In this document: piece after piece, positions 25,751 to 34,717 of the stretch
Numbering within the stretch: position 1 is the first letter of the stretch
How the letters are laid out: every line of letters starts with the position of its first letter
From: Shewanella sp. NFH-SH190041
GTDB taxonomy: Bacteria; Pseudomonadota; Gammaproteobacteria; Enterobacterales; Shewanellaceae
Assembly (NCBI RefSeq): GCF_024363255.1
Contig: NZ_AP026070.1
Coordinates: 2,542,001 to 2,606,000, forward strand
Length of the DNA stretch: 64,000 nucleotides
Direction: 5' to 3'
The notes under the pieces: generated by a model
Seen by the model: only the letters and a program-made list of their open reading frames with translations
What the model was told of the DNA's origin: nothing
The model's database searches: none
Program-made: the position numbers and the translations under genes

Positions 25751-27514
25751 ATGATCCACTATCAGATTACCCCGGCTAATCCCCACGGCCACCTGTTTGA
25801 TGTCACCATGACCATTTCCCACCCCGCCCATGAGCAGCAGCTTTGGCTACCCGCTTGGCTGCCGGGAAGCTATATGGTGCGGGACTTTGCCAAAAACCTA
25901 ATTGATATCAAAGCCTTTAATAGTCAAGGCATGCCATTACCCCTGACCCAACTTGATAAGCAGAACTGGCAAATCAGCCACTGTGATGACACAGTGCGGA
26001 TCACTTATCAAGTATATGCATGGGATTTGTCGGTTCGCACCGCGTTTTTAGATGCTCGACGCGGCTTTTTCAATGGCTCCAGTGTGTTTCTTGCCGCCCG
26101 AGGACTAGAGCAATCTGAGCACAGTGTTGAGATCCTGCCGCCTTCTTTGCCAGCCTGCAGCGAATGGGAAGTGGCCACCCGGCTTAAACGCGCCAGTGGA
26201 AATGACTGGGGCTTTGGTCGCTTTTATGCCGAAAACTATGATGAACTGATTGACCATCCGGTTGAAATGGGTTGTTTTACCCGCGGCAGTTTTGAAGCCT
26301 GCGGCGTCAGCCATGATGTGATACTAGCTGGTCGTCATCATGCCGATATGCCGCGCTTGTGTCGCGATCTACAAACTATTTGTGAATATCAAATCCAACT
26401 GTTCGGCACACCTGCACCTTTTGAGCGTTATCTGTTTATGACGGCTGTGCTGGATGAAGGTTTTGGTGGACTTGAGCACCGGGCATCCACTGCATTAATG
26501 TGCGGCCGGGGCGATCTCCCCCGGGTAGGCCAAGATAATATTGACCGCGGCTATCGCACCTATTTGTCTTTGTGCTGTCACGAATACTTCCACAGCTGGA
26601 ATGTTAAACGTATTAAGCCAGCCCGGTTTGTGCCTTATGAGCTGGAAGCAGAGAGCTATACCCGCCAATTGTGGGCCTATGAAGGAATTACCTCTTATTA
26701 CGATGATTTTATTACTTATCGCGCAGGGCTGGTGGATGAAACCAGCTATCTGGAAATGCTCAGTGAAACCTTTACCCGAGTTTATCGCGGCGCAGGGCGT
26801 TTTAAGCAAAGCCTGACAGATTCGAGTTTCAATGCCTGGACCAAGTTTTATCAGCAAGATGAAAATGCCGCTAACGCTATTGTCTCCTACTACACCAAAG
26901 GGGCACTGTTCGCCCTATTACTGGATTTAACTCTGCGGCAAGAAACCCAGGGTCGCTACAGTCTCGATGATGTGATGCGGCGGCTATGGCAAGAATTCGG
27001 CTTGACCGGTACGGGCACCACAGATAACAGTCACCAGCAAATTGTCTCAACCCTGCTGGGACGAAACTGTGATGAATTGTTTGCCTGGCTGGAGCGGGCT
27101 GAAGATATGCCACTGGCAGAGCTACTGGCACAGTTTGGTATTAACATGCAGCTTAGAGCCAGCAGTGGTAATACTGATACCGGTGGCACAGCTGAAGGGC
27201 TTACTGTGGGGTTTGGCGCTAAATACCGGGCTGAAAATGTCGGGGTAAAAATTATCTCTGTGGCTGAACACAGTCCAGCGATGACAGCAGGACTAAGTGC
27301 AGGAGATCTACTGATCGCCGCGGATGGCCTGCAAGCCACCGCCACTTTGGATAAATTCCTGCAACAATATCAACTAGGTGAACAAATTGAATTAGTCTGG
27401 CTACGCCGGGATGAGCTGATGCTGGGAATGCTACCTATTACGGCAGCGAAAGCAGATACCGTGATGCTATCGATTACCGATGCAGACAAAGCCGCTAATT
27501 GGCTAAAACGCTGA
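25751..27514 (+). CDS. M61-family glycyl aminopeptidase with PDZ domain
   Basis: The true start is taken as the ATG at 25751 ([12 protein letters not shown]), giving about 587 residues; the frame is open further upstream but only over hinT. An N-terminal beta domain is followed by the zincin site HEYFH (residues 277-281) and the third ligand in '[11 protein letters not shown]' about 40 residues on. A C-terminal PDZ domain ('[22 protein letters not shown]' region) occupies roughly residues 480-565. No signal peptide is visible, so it is probably cytoplasmic. It belongs to the M61 family, whose members prefer Gly or Ala at the cleavage site. It is a single gene. Confidence 0.9.
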   Translation: MIHYQITPANPHGHLFDVTMTISHPAHEQQLWLPAWLPGSYMVRDFAKNLIDIKAFNSQGMPLPLTQLDKQNWQISHCDDTVRITYQVYAWDLSVRTAFLDARRGFFNGSSVFLAARGLEQSEHSVEILPPSLPACSEWEVATRLKRASGNDWGFGRFYAENYDELIDHPVEMGCFTRGSFEACGVSHDVILAGRHHADMPRLCRDLQTICEYQIQLFGTPAPFERYLFMTAVLDEGFGGLEHRASTALMCGRGDLPRVGQDNIDRGYRTYLSLCCHEYFHSWNVKRIKPARFVPYELEAESYTRQLWAYEGITSYYDDFITYRAGLVDETSYLEMLSETFTRVYRGAGRFKQSLTDSSFNAWTKFYQQDENAANAIVSYYTKGALFALLLDLTLRQETQGRYSLDDVMRRLWQEFGLTGTGTTDNSHQQIVSTLLGRNCDELFAWLERAEDMPLAELLAQFGINMQLRASSGNTDTGGTAEGLTVGFGAKYRAENVGVKIISVAEHSPAMTAGLSAGDLLIAADGLQATATLDKFLQQYQLGEQIELVWLRRDELMLGMLPITAAKADTVMLSITDADKAANWLKR

Positions 27515-27633
27515 GTGAAATCTGCTCACAAATACCAAGGCAGGCTAACTATCCCTGTCTTGATATGCAATAGCGCATTAGTGGCATTACGTCATGGTGG
27601 CCTCACGGCCATTTAATGCCCCATCAACACAAA

Positions 27634-27669
27634 CAATGCCATGTAAACGCTATCTGTTACATGGCATTG
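27634..27669. terminator. Strong hairpin between convergent genes
   Basis: A perfect 13-base inverted repeat (CAATGCCATGTAA / TTACATGGCATTG) with a 10-base loop lies between the M61 peptidase and csgD-like stops. No T-run follows on either strand. It may end transcription from both sides or protect the 3' end. Confidence 0.5.
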
Positions 27670-27697
27670 CAACCTCGGCTTCAGCACTAATTGCTGG

Positions 27698-27749
27698 CAC
27701 TTAGTCTTATCACTTAGACTTATCACTTAGACTTATCGCTTAAATTTAT
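27698..27749. repeat. 13-bp tandem repeat, four copies
   Basis: Units CACTTAGTCTTAT, CACTTAGACTTAT, CACTTAGACTTAT and a degenerate CGCTTAAATTTAT lie head to tail. The last unit contains the stop codon of the LuxR-family gene. Confidence 0.8.
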
Positions 27750-28378
27750 ACCTGCACTTCGTGTAAATGAGTTTGCGCCCAGGCTATCGCTTGTCCTCGG
27801 CTAGAAACCCCAATTTTTCGAAAGGCCCGGTATAAATGAGTTTTGATGGTACTTTCACTAACAAACAACTTACGGGCAATATCCTGATTGGTGGCACCGC
27901 TTAGTAGCGCCTGCAACACTTCCCGTTCGCGAATAGTCAAACTGTCAGTATCTTCGCCATCCTGATCATCATCACTGCTGTTTTTCAGTAATTCCGTGGG
28001 GATATGATAACGACCATTCATAATATCTGACAGCCCCTGACTAATAAAACTCAGGTTATTATCGATATAAAATACCCCCGCTGTGACTGAGGGGTTAACC
28101 AGAAAACGGGCATCTACCCGGCGAGGATAATGAACAAATACAGTTCTTACAGCCACGGCCAAGCGCTCGATTTGCCGTTGTAATTGATAGGCTTTCTGTA
28201 GATCAACCGTCGCCAAATCAATCACCACCAGCGACTGCTCCTGCAGCAAATGTTCGGAGACCTTTTCCGGCTCAGTTAAGGTTAATTTCACCAGAAATTC
28301 CTGTGGCCAACGGGTATCTAATAATTCAGCCAGCAGATTGGAGCGTGAAACCAGCATCCAATGAATGACTTTGAACAT
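27746..28378 (-). CDS. CsgD-like LuxR-family transcriptional regulator
   Basis: The product of about 210 residues starts at the ATG at 28378 (MFKVIHWMLV), preceded by a GGGAGAG site; the open frame runs further upstream without support. The N-terminal receiver-like domain lacks the full Asp pocket, as in CsgD. The C-terminal LuxR-type HTH is 'LTIREREVLQALLSG', 'NQDIARKLFVSESTIKTHLY' and 'KIGVSSRGQAIAWA', which is the CsgD subgroup. CsgD proteins control biofilm matrix and curli genes; none are next to it here, so it acts on remote targets. The long upstream region suggests complex control of its own promoter. Confidence 0.85.
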   Translation of the reverse strand: MFKVIHWMLVSRSNLLAELLDTRWPQEFLVKLTLTEPEKVSEHLLQEQSLVVIDLATVDLQKAYQLQRQIERLAVAVRTVFVHYPRRVDARFLVNPSVTAGVFYIDNNLSFISQGLSDIMNGRYHIPTELLKNSSDDDQDGEDTDSLTIREREVLQALLSGATNQDIARKLFVSESTIKTHLYRAFRKIGVSSRGQAIAWAQTHLHEVQV

Positions 28379-28866
28379 AGTGCTCTCTCCCTGTCCTATT
28401 GCGATCCCTATTTCCCTCATTCCATTGGCTATGATGCCTTTACACGAAAGGCGATAGGTTCGTATGAAATGAACTGGATACCAAATTACACGCTTTTTAC
28501 AACATTGCAACATTCATCCTTATCTAAAGTAGTAATTATTCTGTTGCATACCACCAATACCTTTACCCATCCTCGCTTTTTTACCCCCAAAGCTCATCTT
28601 ATTGTTTTTAATTATTTTAATGATTTATCTAGCTTAAAAAAACACACTTACCAGTCAATAGATTACGATATGAAACTGTTTACCAGTTTTTAATTCTAAA
28701 CTTTAGCGGTACATCATTATGATTATTACCCTCAATAGAACGGGTAACACTAAAACGCTGTGATATCGGCATTAACACTGCCAGTGCAACAGGACAATCT
28801 CTGACAGAATTTATCGTTATTAACTAGCCTGCATTATCCGCAGACTCGCCCCATTTTTGCAGCAAC
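28379..28866. promoter_or_regulatory. Long upstream region of the CsgD-like gene
   Basis: About 490 AT-rich bases with no gene lie here. It must hold the promoter of the CsgD-like regulator. No specific operator was recognised. Confidence 0.4.
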
Positions 28867-28893
28867 AAAAACGCCGGCTTAAACCGGCGTATT
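28867..28893 (-). terminator. Rho-independent terminator after cctA
   Basis: On the minus strand, the stem ACGCCGG..CCGGCGT is followed by five T, about 20 bases past the cytochrome stop. Confidence 0.85.
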
Positions 28894-28911
28894 TATCAAT
28901 GCTATCTAACC

Positions 28912-29235
28912 TTACTTACGACCATCATCATGACAAGCATCACAAGTCGGCTTCTGTCCAACATTCATATCGTGAGTTGCATGACAGTCCTGACACATCA
29001 GCATCCCATCATGGGCCTTATGCTTATCATCCATTTCCGCTAACGTGCCGTGGCAGGACTGACATTGCTCAGCCTCATAAGCCCCATCGTTTGAAGCATT
29101 GGCTCCATCTTCATGGCATGATTCACAACCACCCATTTCAGTATGGAATTCTGCAACAGTCTGATCTACTGCAAACACACCTGGGGATAGGCCTAGAGCA
29201 ACACCGAATAACACTCTCAGTAATAATTTACTCAC
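28912..29235 (-). CDS. cctA: Small periplasmic tetraheme cytochrome c (CctA / STC)
   Basis: The 107-residue precursor has a signal peptide ending 'GVFA' and four CxxCH heme sites in the mature part: CESCH, CQSCH, CQDCH and CDACH. Phrases such as '[15 protein letters not shown]' and '[18 protein letters not shown]' match Shewanella CctA (small tetraheme cytochrome) as I remember it. It is an abundant periplasmic electron shuttle between CymA and terminal reductases in anaerobic and metal respiration. It is a single gene with its own terminator. It is the strongest sign of a Shewanella-type host in this window. Confidence 0.95.
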   Translation of the reverse strand: MSKLLLRVLFGVALGLSPGVFAVDQTVAEFHTEMGGCESCHEDGANASNDGAYEAEQCQSCHGTLAEMDDKHKAHDGMLMCQDCHATHDMNVGQKPTCDACHDDGRK

Positions 29236-29603
29236 TTACATTCTCTCCGAAGGTATTGGCCAAGTGAGAGTTCTTATATCAGGTGACCCTCATCTCCATG
29301 CCAGAATAAGTTGCCCACCAGTCAGGCAGTGGCGGGGATAACCACATATCACCCGACCGTGAGCAGAGTGACTTTAACAATTTACCTTTATGAAAAATGT
29401 GCGACACATCATGCAAACATACAGTTACATGCAAATTTCACTTTTTAATCATATTAGTAACCGTATTTGATACAAAATGAGATTTAGAATGACCTTAGAT
29501 TATTGGCCAGCTTATAGAAATCGTAGCGATTTAATTGATGATCTATGCTTGAAGAATTAAATTGAACTTAAAAAACCTCCAAATACGAACTTTTTGTCCG
29601 CGC
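29236..29603. promoter_or_regulatory. Upstream region of cctA
   Basis: About 370 bases lie between cctA and the IS30 element. An imperfect palindrome TGTGCGACACATCA near 29399 could be a CRP-type site but fits the consensus only partly. The right half is AT-rich with no gene. Confidence 0.35.
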
Positions 29604-30684
29604 ATTCAACCCCGAAGTGCACCACTCGCTTCATTAAGCTGCTTTTCGTAATTCATCGAATACTACAGCAGGCTGTTTGAAACCAAGGCACTTTCTCGGA
29701 CGTGAGTTAAGTGCTCGTTCGATGTCAGCAATTTGCTTATCCGTTACCGTGCGTAAATCAGTTCCCTTGCGGATATACTGCCGCAACAGACCATTGAAAT
29801 TCTCATTCAACCCACGTTCCCATGATGAGTATGGGTTGGCGAAATAGATATCTACCTTCAGTGCTTGTGCAACCTTTTGATGGTCACAGAACTCGCTGCC
29901 ATTGTCCGCTGTGATAGTGTGAACGTGACTGCGATACCGCCAAAGCATGCCTATCATGGCTCGGCTCACATCGGCTGCGCTTTTGGCGGGCACTTTACGG
30001 ATTAGATACAGTTTGCTTTTGCGTTCAACCAAACTGACTATAGCGCCAGTGCCTTGTTTTCCCAACACCGTATCGGCTTCCCAATCACCTAATCGTGCTT
30101 TTTCGTCGACAACTGCCGGCCGGTGTTCAATACCTATGCGATTTGGAATGATAACCCGTTTCGCACGACAGCCTTTGCGGTATTTACGATGACCGCGTCT
30201 CAGCGCTTTATAGAGCTTTCCGCCACGCTGCTTGTCCTGCTGAACAAAGCCATAAATCCATGCATGACTGACAGGGTAACCGATAAGTTGACCTACGCCC
30301 GCGATTTGTTCTGGACTCCACTTTTGCTTCAGTCCGAACTCAACGAAAGTGACGGTCGTTACAGACACTCGATTTTTGGCAGCCTGGCAGCGGCGCTTAA
30401 CTGTCTTGGCCTGTGCAACTTCAGGCAAATAATGATTGTCACGAATACGGTTACGACGAACCTCTCTACTCACCGTGCTGTGGCTCACTTTTAAGCGTTT
30501 GCCGATTGCTCGATAGCTGAAGCCCTCGCGTAGGTAGGCTTCGATCTGGTATCGTTGCCCTTCGATCAACTGCTTGTAACTCATGGTAATGACTTCTATT
30601 TGTTTGGCGACGATAGAGTACCACCTACAGGCAGTTGATCTCTTCTTACCGTTTAACCATGAGTGGTGCACTTATTATCTGAAT
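29604..30684 (-). mobile_element. IS30-family insertion sequence
   Basis: A complete IS30-type transposase is bracketed by perfect 13-base inverted repeats AAGTGCACCACTC (29615-29627) and GAGTGGTGCACTT (30661-30673). The repeats may extend outward to ATTCA at 29604 and TGAAT at 30680-30684 with mismatches between. I could not find a clean target duplication, so the outer ends are uncertain by about 11 bases. Confidence 0.8.
29634..30584 (-). CDS. IS30-family transposase
   Basis: I use the ATG at 30584 (MSYKQLIEGQRYQIEAYL), giving about 316 residues. The N-terminus holds an HTH ('YRAIGKRLKVSHSTVSREVRRN') typical of IS30. The DDE core begins at 'LGDWEADTVLGK' (first Asp), continues with 'HTITADNGSEF' (second Asp) and 'ERGLNENFNGLLRQYI' (Glu). 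The frame is intact, so the element may still be active. It lies between cctA and the small YnhF-like gene and interrupts no gene that I can recognise. Confidence 0.93.
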   Translation of the reverse strand: MSYKQLIEGQRYQIEAYLREGFSYRAIGKRLKVSHSTVSREVRRNRIRDNHYLPEVAQAKTVKRRCQAAKNRVSVTTVTFVEFGLKQKWSPEQIAGVGQLIGYPVSHAWIYGFVQQDKQRGGKLYKALRRGHRKYRKGCRAKRVIIPNRIGIEHRPAVVDEKARLGDWEADTVLGKQGTGAIVSLVERKSKLYLIRKVPAKSAADVSRAMIGMLWRYRSHVHTITADNGSEFCDHQKVAQALKVDIYFANPYSSWERGLNENFNGLLRQYIRKGTDLRTVTDKQIADIERALNSRPRKCLGFKQPAVVFDELRKAA

Positions 30685-30819
30685 TCAAGAGTAAATCTTG
30701 CAGTGACTATTTGTGAACCAAACTTACTCACCTATCCTGAGCAATCTTCAATGAATTATATTGATTATTATACTCATATCCAAAAATGATATTTTCTAGC
30801 TTACGCTCTTTTAAACAGC

Positions 30820-30846
30820 AAAAAACCGCTCTATGAGCGGTTTTTT
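30820..30846. terminator. Bidirectional terminator hairpin
   Basis: AAAAAACCGCTC, a short loop and GAGCGGTTTTTT form a symmetric stem with A and T tails, so it can act on both strands. On the minus strand it ends the YnhF-like transcript. Confidence 0.8.
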
Positions 30847-30934
30847 AATGCCTCAATTGGGCTATTTCCCCGGTTTATCAGCTACATAAAAATTGACACC
30901 AAACTCACTGCAGCACTGATAACCTCGGGAAAAA

Positions 30935-31018
30935 TTAAAACATAGACACGAAAAATGCGACAAAAAACAGTGCAATCACAGCAACAGTCCCTATCGCCAT
31001 TTTGAGTTCAATGTTCAT
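30935..31018 (-). CDS. YnhF-like 27-residue membrane peptide
   Basis: The ATG at 31018 opens a 27-codon frame, 'MNIELKMAIGTVAVIALFFV' plus AFFVSMF, ending in TAA at 30935-30937. It is a single membrane segment with a short charged N-terminus (M-x-x-E-L-K), which resembles E. coli YnhF in length and layout. A GGGAG lies about 12 bases upstream. It is followed by a clear minus-strand terminator about 90 bases on, which supports a real transcript. Function unknown. The family call rests on pattern memory. Confidence 0.55.
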   Translation of the reverse strand: MNIELKMAIGTVAVIALFFVAFFVSMF

Positions 31019-31258
31019 CAGATACTAGGCTCCCTGAAAAATGAATACTGATTACTTCCCTATCCCATCCAGCTCATCCCTGCGTTGAGCAGGGGCAATC
31101 ACTAAATCAGGGGAATGTAATTGACAATATTATCGCCACAGCACCACCCGAAACCTATGATCATGCTCTCAATTTGTGATGTCAGGCTCGATTTATTTCC
31201 CCGCCGGTTATCAATGGCTTTTGATATACTGACGGCCTTATCAAGAAGGAGTTTTGTT

Positions 31259-31669
31259 ATGTCACAACTGTTACACACCATGATCCGAGTCGGCGATCTG
31301 AAACGCAGTGTGGATTTTTATACCCAAGTGTTGGGGATGACACTGCTGCGCACCTCTGAAAATGAAGCCTACCAATACACATTGGCCTTTGTGGGTTATG
31401 GCGAAGAGTCCTCTGGTCAGGCTGTCATTGAACTGACCTATAACTGGGGCACCCGAGAATATGATTTAGGCACCGGCTTTGGCCATATCGCCATTGGGGT
31501 GGATAATATCTATGCCAGCTGTGATGCCATCCGCGCAGCCGGTGGCAATATTACTCGAGAGCCAGGCCCGGTGGCCGGCGGCCGCACTGAAATCGCCTTT
31601 GTGACCGATCCTGACGGCTATAAAATTGAGCTTATCCAATTAAGCAGCGCAGAACACGGTCTAGGTTAA
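31259..31669 (+). CDS. gloA: Lactoylglutathione lyase (glyoxalase I)
   Basis: The ATG at 31259 has AAGGAG 8 bases ahead and gives a 136-residue protein of normal GloA length. The metal ligands are in place: His6 ('LLHTMIRV'), Glu in '[10 protein letters not shown]', His in 'GFGHIAIGV', and Glu in 'YKIELIQ'. '[20 protein letters not shown]' is diagnostic (landmark near residue 62). It converts the methylglyoxal-glutathione adduct to lactoylglutathione. It is a single gene. Confidence 0.96.
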   Translation: MSQLLHTMIRVGDLKRSVDFYTQVLGMTLLRTSENEAYQYTLAFVGYGEESSGQAVIELTYNWGTREYDLGTGFGHIAIGVDNIYASCDAIRAAGGNITREPGPVAGGRTEIAFVTDPDGYKIELIQLSSAEHGLG

Positions 31670-31993
31670 CCCTGACTATCGCAAGACTTCCCGAGTCCAC
31701 GTCAGCGCCTGATGACACGCTATCCATAAGACGCTGACTCATCCTAGGAGATAATGGCACTGATTGGCTGTATAGCTAAAGGGGACTTCTTATACTGCGC
31801 AGTGAATAGCGTCCTATCCTGACAAATCAGCTTATCAGCAGCCCCATAAGATAAATGCTATCAGACAGACGGCATATTAACTGGGTATCTACTAGCGCTC
31901 CAAGTATCATAGGCAGGCATTAAAATCCCAGTAGGCGCTACTGCGGTTTATTGCTAATGGCATTACGCACTATCGTTAACAAGCGAGATAACA
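31670..31993. other. Intergenic region
   Basis: About 320 bases between gloA and yjbQ. I see no gene, terminator hairpin or RNA in it. Confidence 0.4.
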
Positions 31994-32413
31994 ATGTGGC
32001 AGCAAAAAACCATACAATTACGCCCCCGGCAACGGGGCTTTCACCTGATCACCGCTGAAATACTGCAACAAGTTCCTGAATTATCACAATTTAATGTCGG
32101 TTTGATGCATTTACTATTGCAGCACACTTCTGCATCCCTGACCTTAAATGAAAATGCCGATCCCAGCGTACGGGTCGATTTTGAGCGTTATTTCAATACC
32201 AGTGTGCCAGAAAATGCCCCTTTTTATACTCATACCTACGAAGGGCGCGATGATATGCCGGCTCATCTAAAAAGCAGCTTACTGGGAGTCAGTTTGACGC
32301 TCCCTATCACTGCTGGGCAATTGAATTTAGGGCTATGGCAAGGTATTTACCTGTGCGAGCACCGTAACAGCGGCGGAAGCAGGCAATTAGTGATTACTTT
32401 GCAAGGGGAGTAA
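31994..32413 (+). CDS. yjbQ: YjbQ family protein (UPF0047)
   Basis: The 139-residue protein has the family motifs '[25 protein letters not shown]' (landmark near residue 37), '[15 protein letters not shown]' and a C-terminal '[21 protein letters not shown]'. The paired His residues likely bind a metal. Family members have weak thiamine-phosphate synthase activity in vitro, but the physiological role is unclear. It is a single gene with ordinary base composition. Confidence 0.9.
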   Translation: MWQQKTIQLRPRQRGFHLITAEILQQVPELSQFNVGLMHLLLQHTSASLTLNENADPSVRVDFERYFNTSVPENAPFYTHTYEGRDDMPAHLKSSLLGVSLTLPITAGQLNLGLWQGIYLCEHRNSGGSRQLVITLQGE

Positions 32414-32674
32414 ATGTAGATAGGCGGTATTGGTGGCATCATGCAGTTTAATAACGGTTTATCCCTTAGGCATGCCTGTATGACCCAGTGTCAATGCACA
32501 TAGCCACCAATCAACATGCTGCGGGTTAATTTGGCCAATATACTTACGGCCCTATAAATACTGATACCTATACAAATAGACAGTTCAAGGCCGCATCTAG
32601 ATTCAGATTGAGCAGTCATAGCAATATTGCAATGATGCCTATTTATTATCGTAATTTCTTGAAAAGGTGAGCTA

Positions 32675-33055
32675 ATGTGCCGCTACGGCCAATCTACCTA
32701 TAAAGAACACTTTGCCTGTTTTCATTGCTGTAAAATGTTTCGCCAGCCTAATGTTGCTGATGTAATAAATATTCGCGAACCTGCCATACAACGACAATGT
32801 CCTTGCCCACAGTGCGGCAATTTAATGGCTGACTTAGGTAAAGATTTTAAAGCACCGCCCAAGCAACAGATTAAACAATGGCAAAAAATAAAATTGCTCT
32901 ATGAACAGCAGATCACATTTCATTCCTGCGGTTGTGATGGACCGGGCTATCGCCCCGCAACACTCCAGCAAACCCCTGCCTTTATCACATCACAGCAATC
33001 GTTATCTGCAGGAGAGCAACTGTTGCGGCGTATTCAGTCCAGTCGTAAAAGGTGA
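32675..33055 (+). CDS. Cysteine-rich zinc-ribbon protein, unknown function
   Basis: The 126-residue protein has pairs CFHC (in 'HFACFHCCKMF'), CPCPQC and, near the C-terminus, 'SCGCDGPGYRP'. The first two CxxC pairs look like one zinc ribbon. A good AAGG ribosome site precedes the ATG. The C-terminal third is basic and helical. I recognise no named family. It may bind nucleic acid or a metal. It is a single gene followed by a terminator. Confidence 0.7.
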   Translation: MCRYGQSTYKEHFACFHCCKMFRQPNVADVINIREPAIQRQCPCPQCGNLMADLGKDFKAPPKQQIKQWQKIKLLYEQQITFHSCGCDGPGYRPATLQQTPAFITSQQSLSAGEQLLRRIQSSRKR

Positions 33056-33089
33056 TCTGTGTGGCACATGACAATATCGCCATGTACAC

Positions 33090-33124
33090 AAAAAAGCCCC
33101 TCAAGTAACGGAAGGGCTTTTTTA
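33090..33124. terminator. Bidirectional terminator between convergent genes
   Basis: AAAAAAGCCC and GGGCTTTTTT bracket a 15-base loop, with A and T tails on both sides. It serves the zinc-ribbon gene and the methyltransferase gene. Confidence 0.8.
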
Positions 33125-33143
33125 ACTAAGCGACTGAGCTATC

Positions 33144-34367
33144 TTACTCCGCTATCCGCTCAATGCGGGCGAGATAGAAACCATCAAATCCGGAATTTGC
33201 TGGAGTAATGGTTTCATCATCCAGCAAGCGGAAGTTAGGATGGGCCGCAAGGAATTTATCCACCTGTGCCCGGTTTTCATCCGGCATAATTGAACAGGTG
33301 GCATATACCATCAAACCACCGACTTTCAACATCCGGCTATAGCTATCGATAATGTGCGCCTGCAGCTCATGCAGTACGGTTAGCCGCTCAGGTGTATCAC
33401 GCCATTTGGTATCTGGATTGCGCTTTAATACCCCAAGGCCAGAGCAAGGCACATCGAGTAACAGGCGGTCTGCGCTAAGCTTTAAACGCTTAATGGTTTT
33501 GCTTGATGCAATCAAGCGGGTTTCCACATTGTGAGCGCCCGCCCGGCGAGCTCTGTCTTTTAAATTATCCAGTTTCCAAGACTCGACATCCATCGCTAAC
33601 AGACGGCCCTTGCCTTGCATTTGTGCAGCCAGATGCAGGGTTTTTCCCCCAGCACCAGCGCAAGCATCAATCACCCGCATACCCGGCTTGGCATCCAATG
33701 CAGCAGCCACATGCTGAGAACCGGCATCTTGCTGTTCAAACCAGCCATCTTTAAAGCTCTGAGTACGGAACAAGGCAGAGTCTGACTCAACCTGCAGCGC
33801 GGTCTCTACCCCCTCCACTGCAATTGTCTGCACCCCTTCTTTGGCCAATCGCGCCATCAGTGCATCAAGCTGGCACTTAAGTAAATTGGCCCGCAGATAA
33901 CGATGAGGCATTTGTCGCAGCGCGGCGCGCTCAGCTGGCCATTGCTCGCCTAATTGCGCACTACCTAACTGCTCTAACCAAGCTGGACACCCATCCCACA
34001 GGGGCAAATCCGCTTTAGCTTGGGTGATACGCTGTTGCAGCTCAGATTCTTCCAAGACTTCACAATAGCGGAATTTTGGCGCGGTCAAACCGTGAAATCT
34101 GTGCCAGACATTCAGCAGAAGCGTCCCTTTACGGTTAACTTCGCTAGGCTCAATGCCCGCCAAGAAACAGTACAGATTCAGCCGGCGCATAATATCCCCG
34201 GCAACAGTGGTGATCCGTCCCTGCTCTGCAGGCTGGAGTTTCAAACCGGAAAATGCAATAGAATAAGCCCGATCAAGGGGCTTGTTGTCACACAATACAG
34301 AGCACAGAACCTGAATAACCAGGTCAGCCGAAGGTGCAGACAGAGAAGAGTTCAACATAATTGACAC
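33144..34367 (-). CDS. RsmB/NOP-family RNA m5C methyltransferase
   Basis: The 407-residue protein has an N-terminal NusB-like helical domain and a C-terminal SAM methyltransferase domain. The latter has motif I 'VIDACAGAGGKTLHLA', the substrate motif 'LLLDVPCSGLGVLKRNPDTKW' region with one catalytic Cys, and 'YATCSIMPDEN' with the second. Two Cys in these positions mark the RNA cytosine-C5 group. It likely modifies rRNA or tRNA but differs from true RsmB in the N-terminus, so I give no symbol. The start codon is GTG; an ATG nine bases later is an alternative. Confidence 0.9.
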   Translation of the reverse strand: MSIMLNSSLSAPSADLVIQVLCSVLCDNKPLDRAYSIAFSGLKLQPAEQGRITTVAGDIMRRLNLYCFLAGIEPSEVNRKGTLLLNVWHRFHGLTAPKFRYCEVLEESELQQRITQAKADLPLWDGCPAWLEQLGSAQLGEQWPAERAALRQMPHRYLRANLLKCQLDALMARLAKEGVQTIAVEGVETALQVESDSALFRTQSFKDGWFEQQDAGSQHVAAALDAKPGMRVIDACAGAGGKTLHLAAQMQGKGRLLAMDVESWKLDNLKDRARRAGAHNVETRLIASSKTIKRLKLSADRLLLDVPCSGLGVLKRNPDTKWRDTPERLTVLHELQAHIIDSYSRMLKVGGLMVYATCSIMPDENRAQVDKFLAAHPNFRLLDDETITPANSGFDGFYLARIERIAE

Positions 34368-34717
34368 CAGGGAATAAAAACTGGGGGATCTTAGGGGCTG
34401 TTGTGCCGCTTAGCAAGTCAGGCATAACAATTGCGGCAATAAAATCATTAATGCCGTGAAAAACGACTAAGCGACGTCCTTTCATATAGGAGTTGTTCCA
34501 CGCTCAACGCAAACATACCTCCTTGATATCAGCCCCAGTTTCTGTTCATCACACAACATGCACGTTATGCACGTTGAAAGCTATCGCGCGAGTAACTAAT
34601 CAGCGCTCGTTCGTGCTAATTAGCCACTCTAGATCGACAATAGCTGTGTTTGACATCAACAACAAAGCCACCATTTCCACTTGTTTGCGATGTCACCCCA
34701 TTGACACTAACGGGGCT
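34368..34717. other. Intergenic region
   Basis: About 350 bases between two genes on the same strand. No gene, RNA or clear terminator was recognised. It should contain the promoter of the methyltransferase gene. Confidence 0.4.

Noticed and set aside
29390..29420. CRP-like palindrome upstream of cctA
   Set aside because: Only part of the TGTGA-N6-TCACA consensus is met, so it is mentioned only within the intergenic entry.
30674..30789. Open frame after the IS30 element ending 'DYYTHIQK', considered as a truncated gene
   Set aside because: No motif and no matching fragment on the other side of the element, so disruption of a gene cannot be shown.
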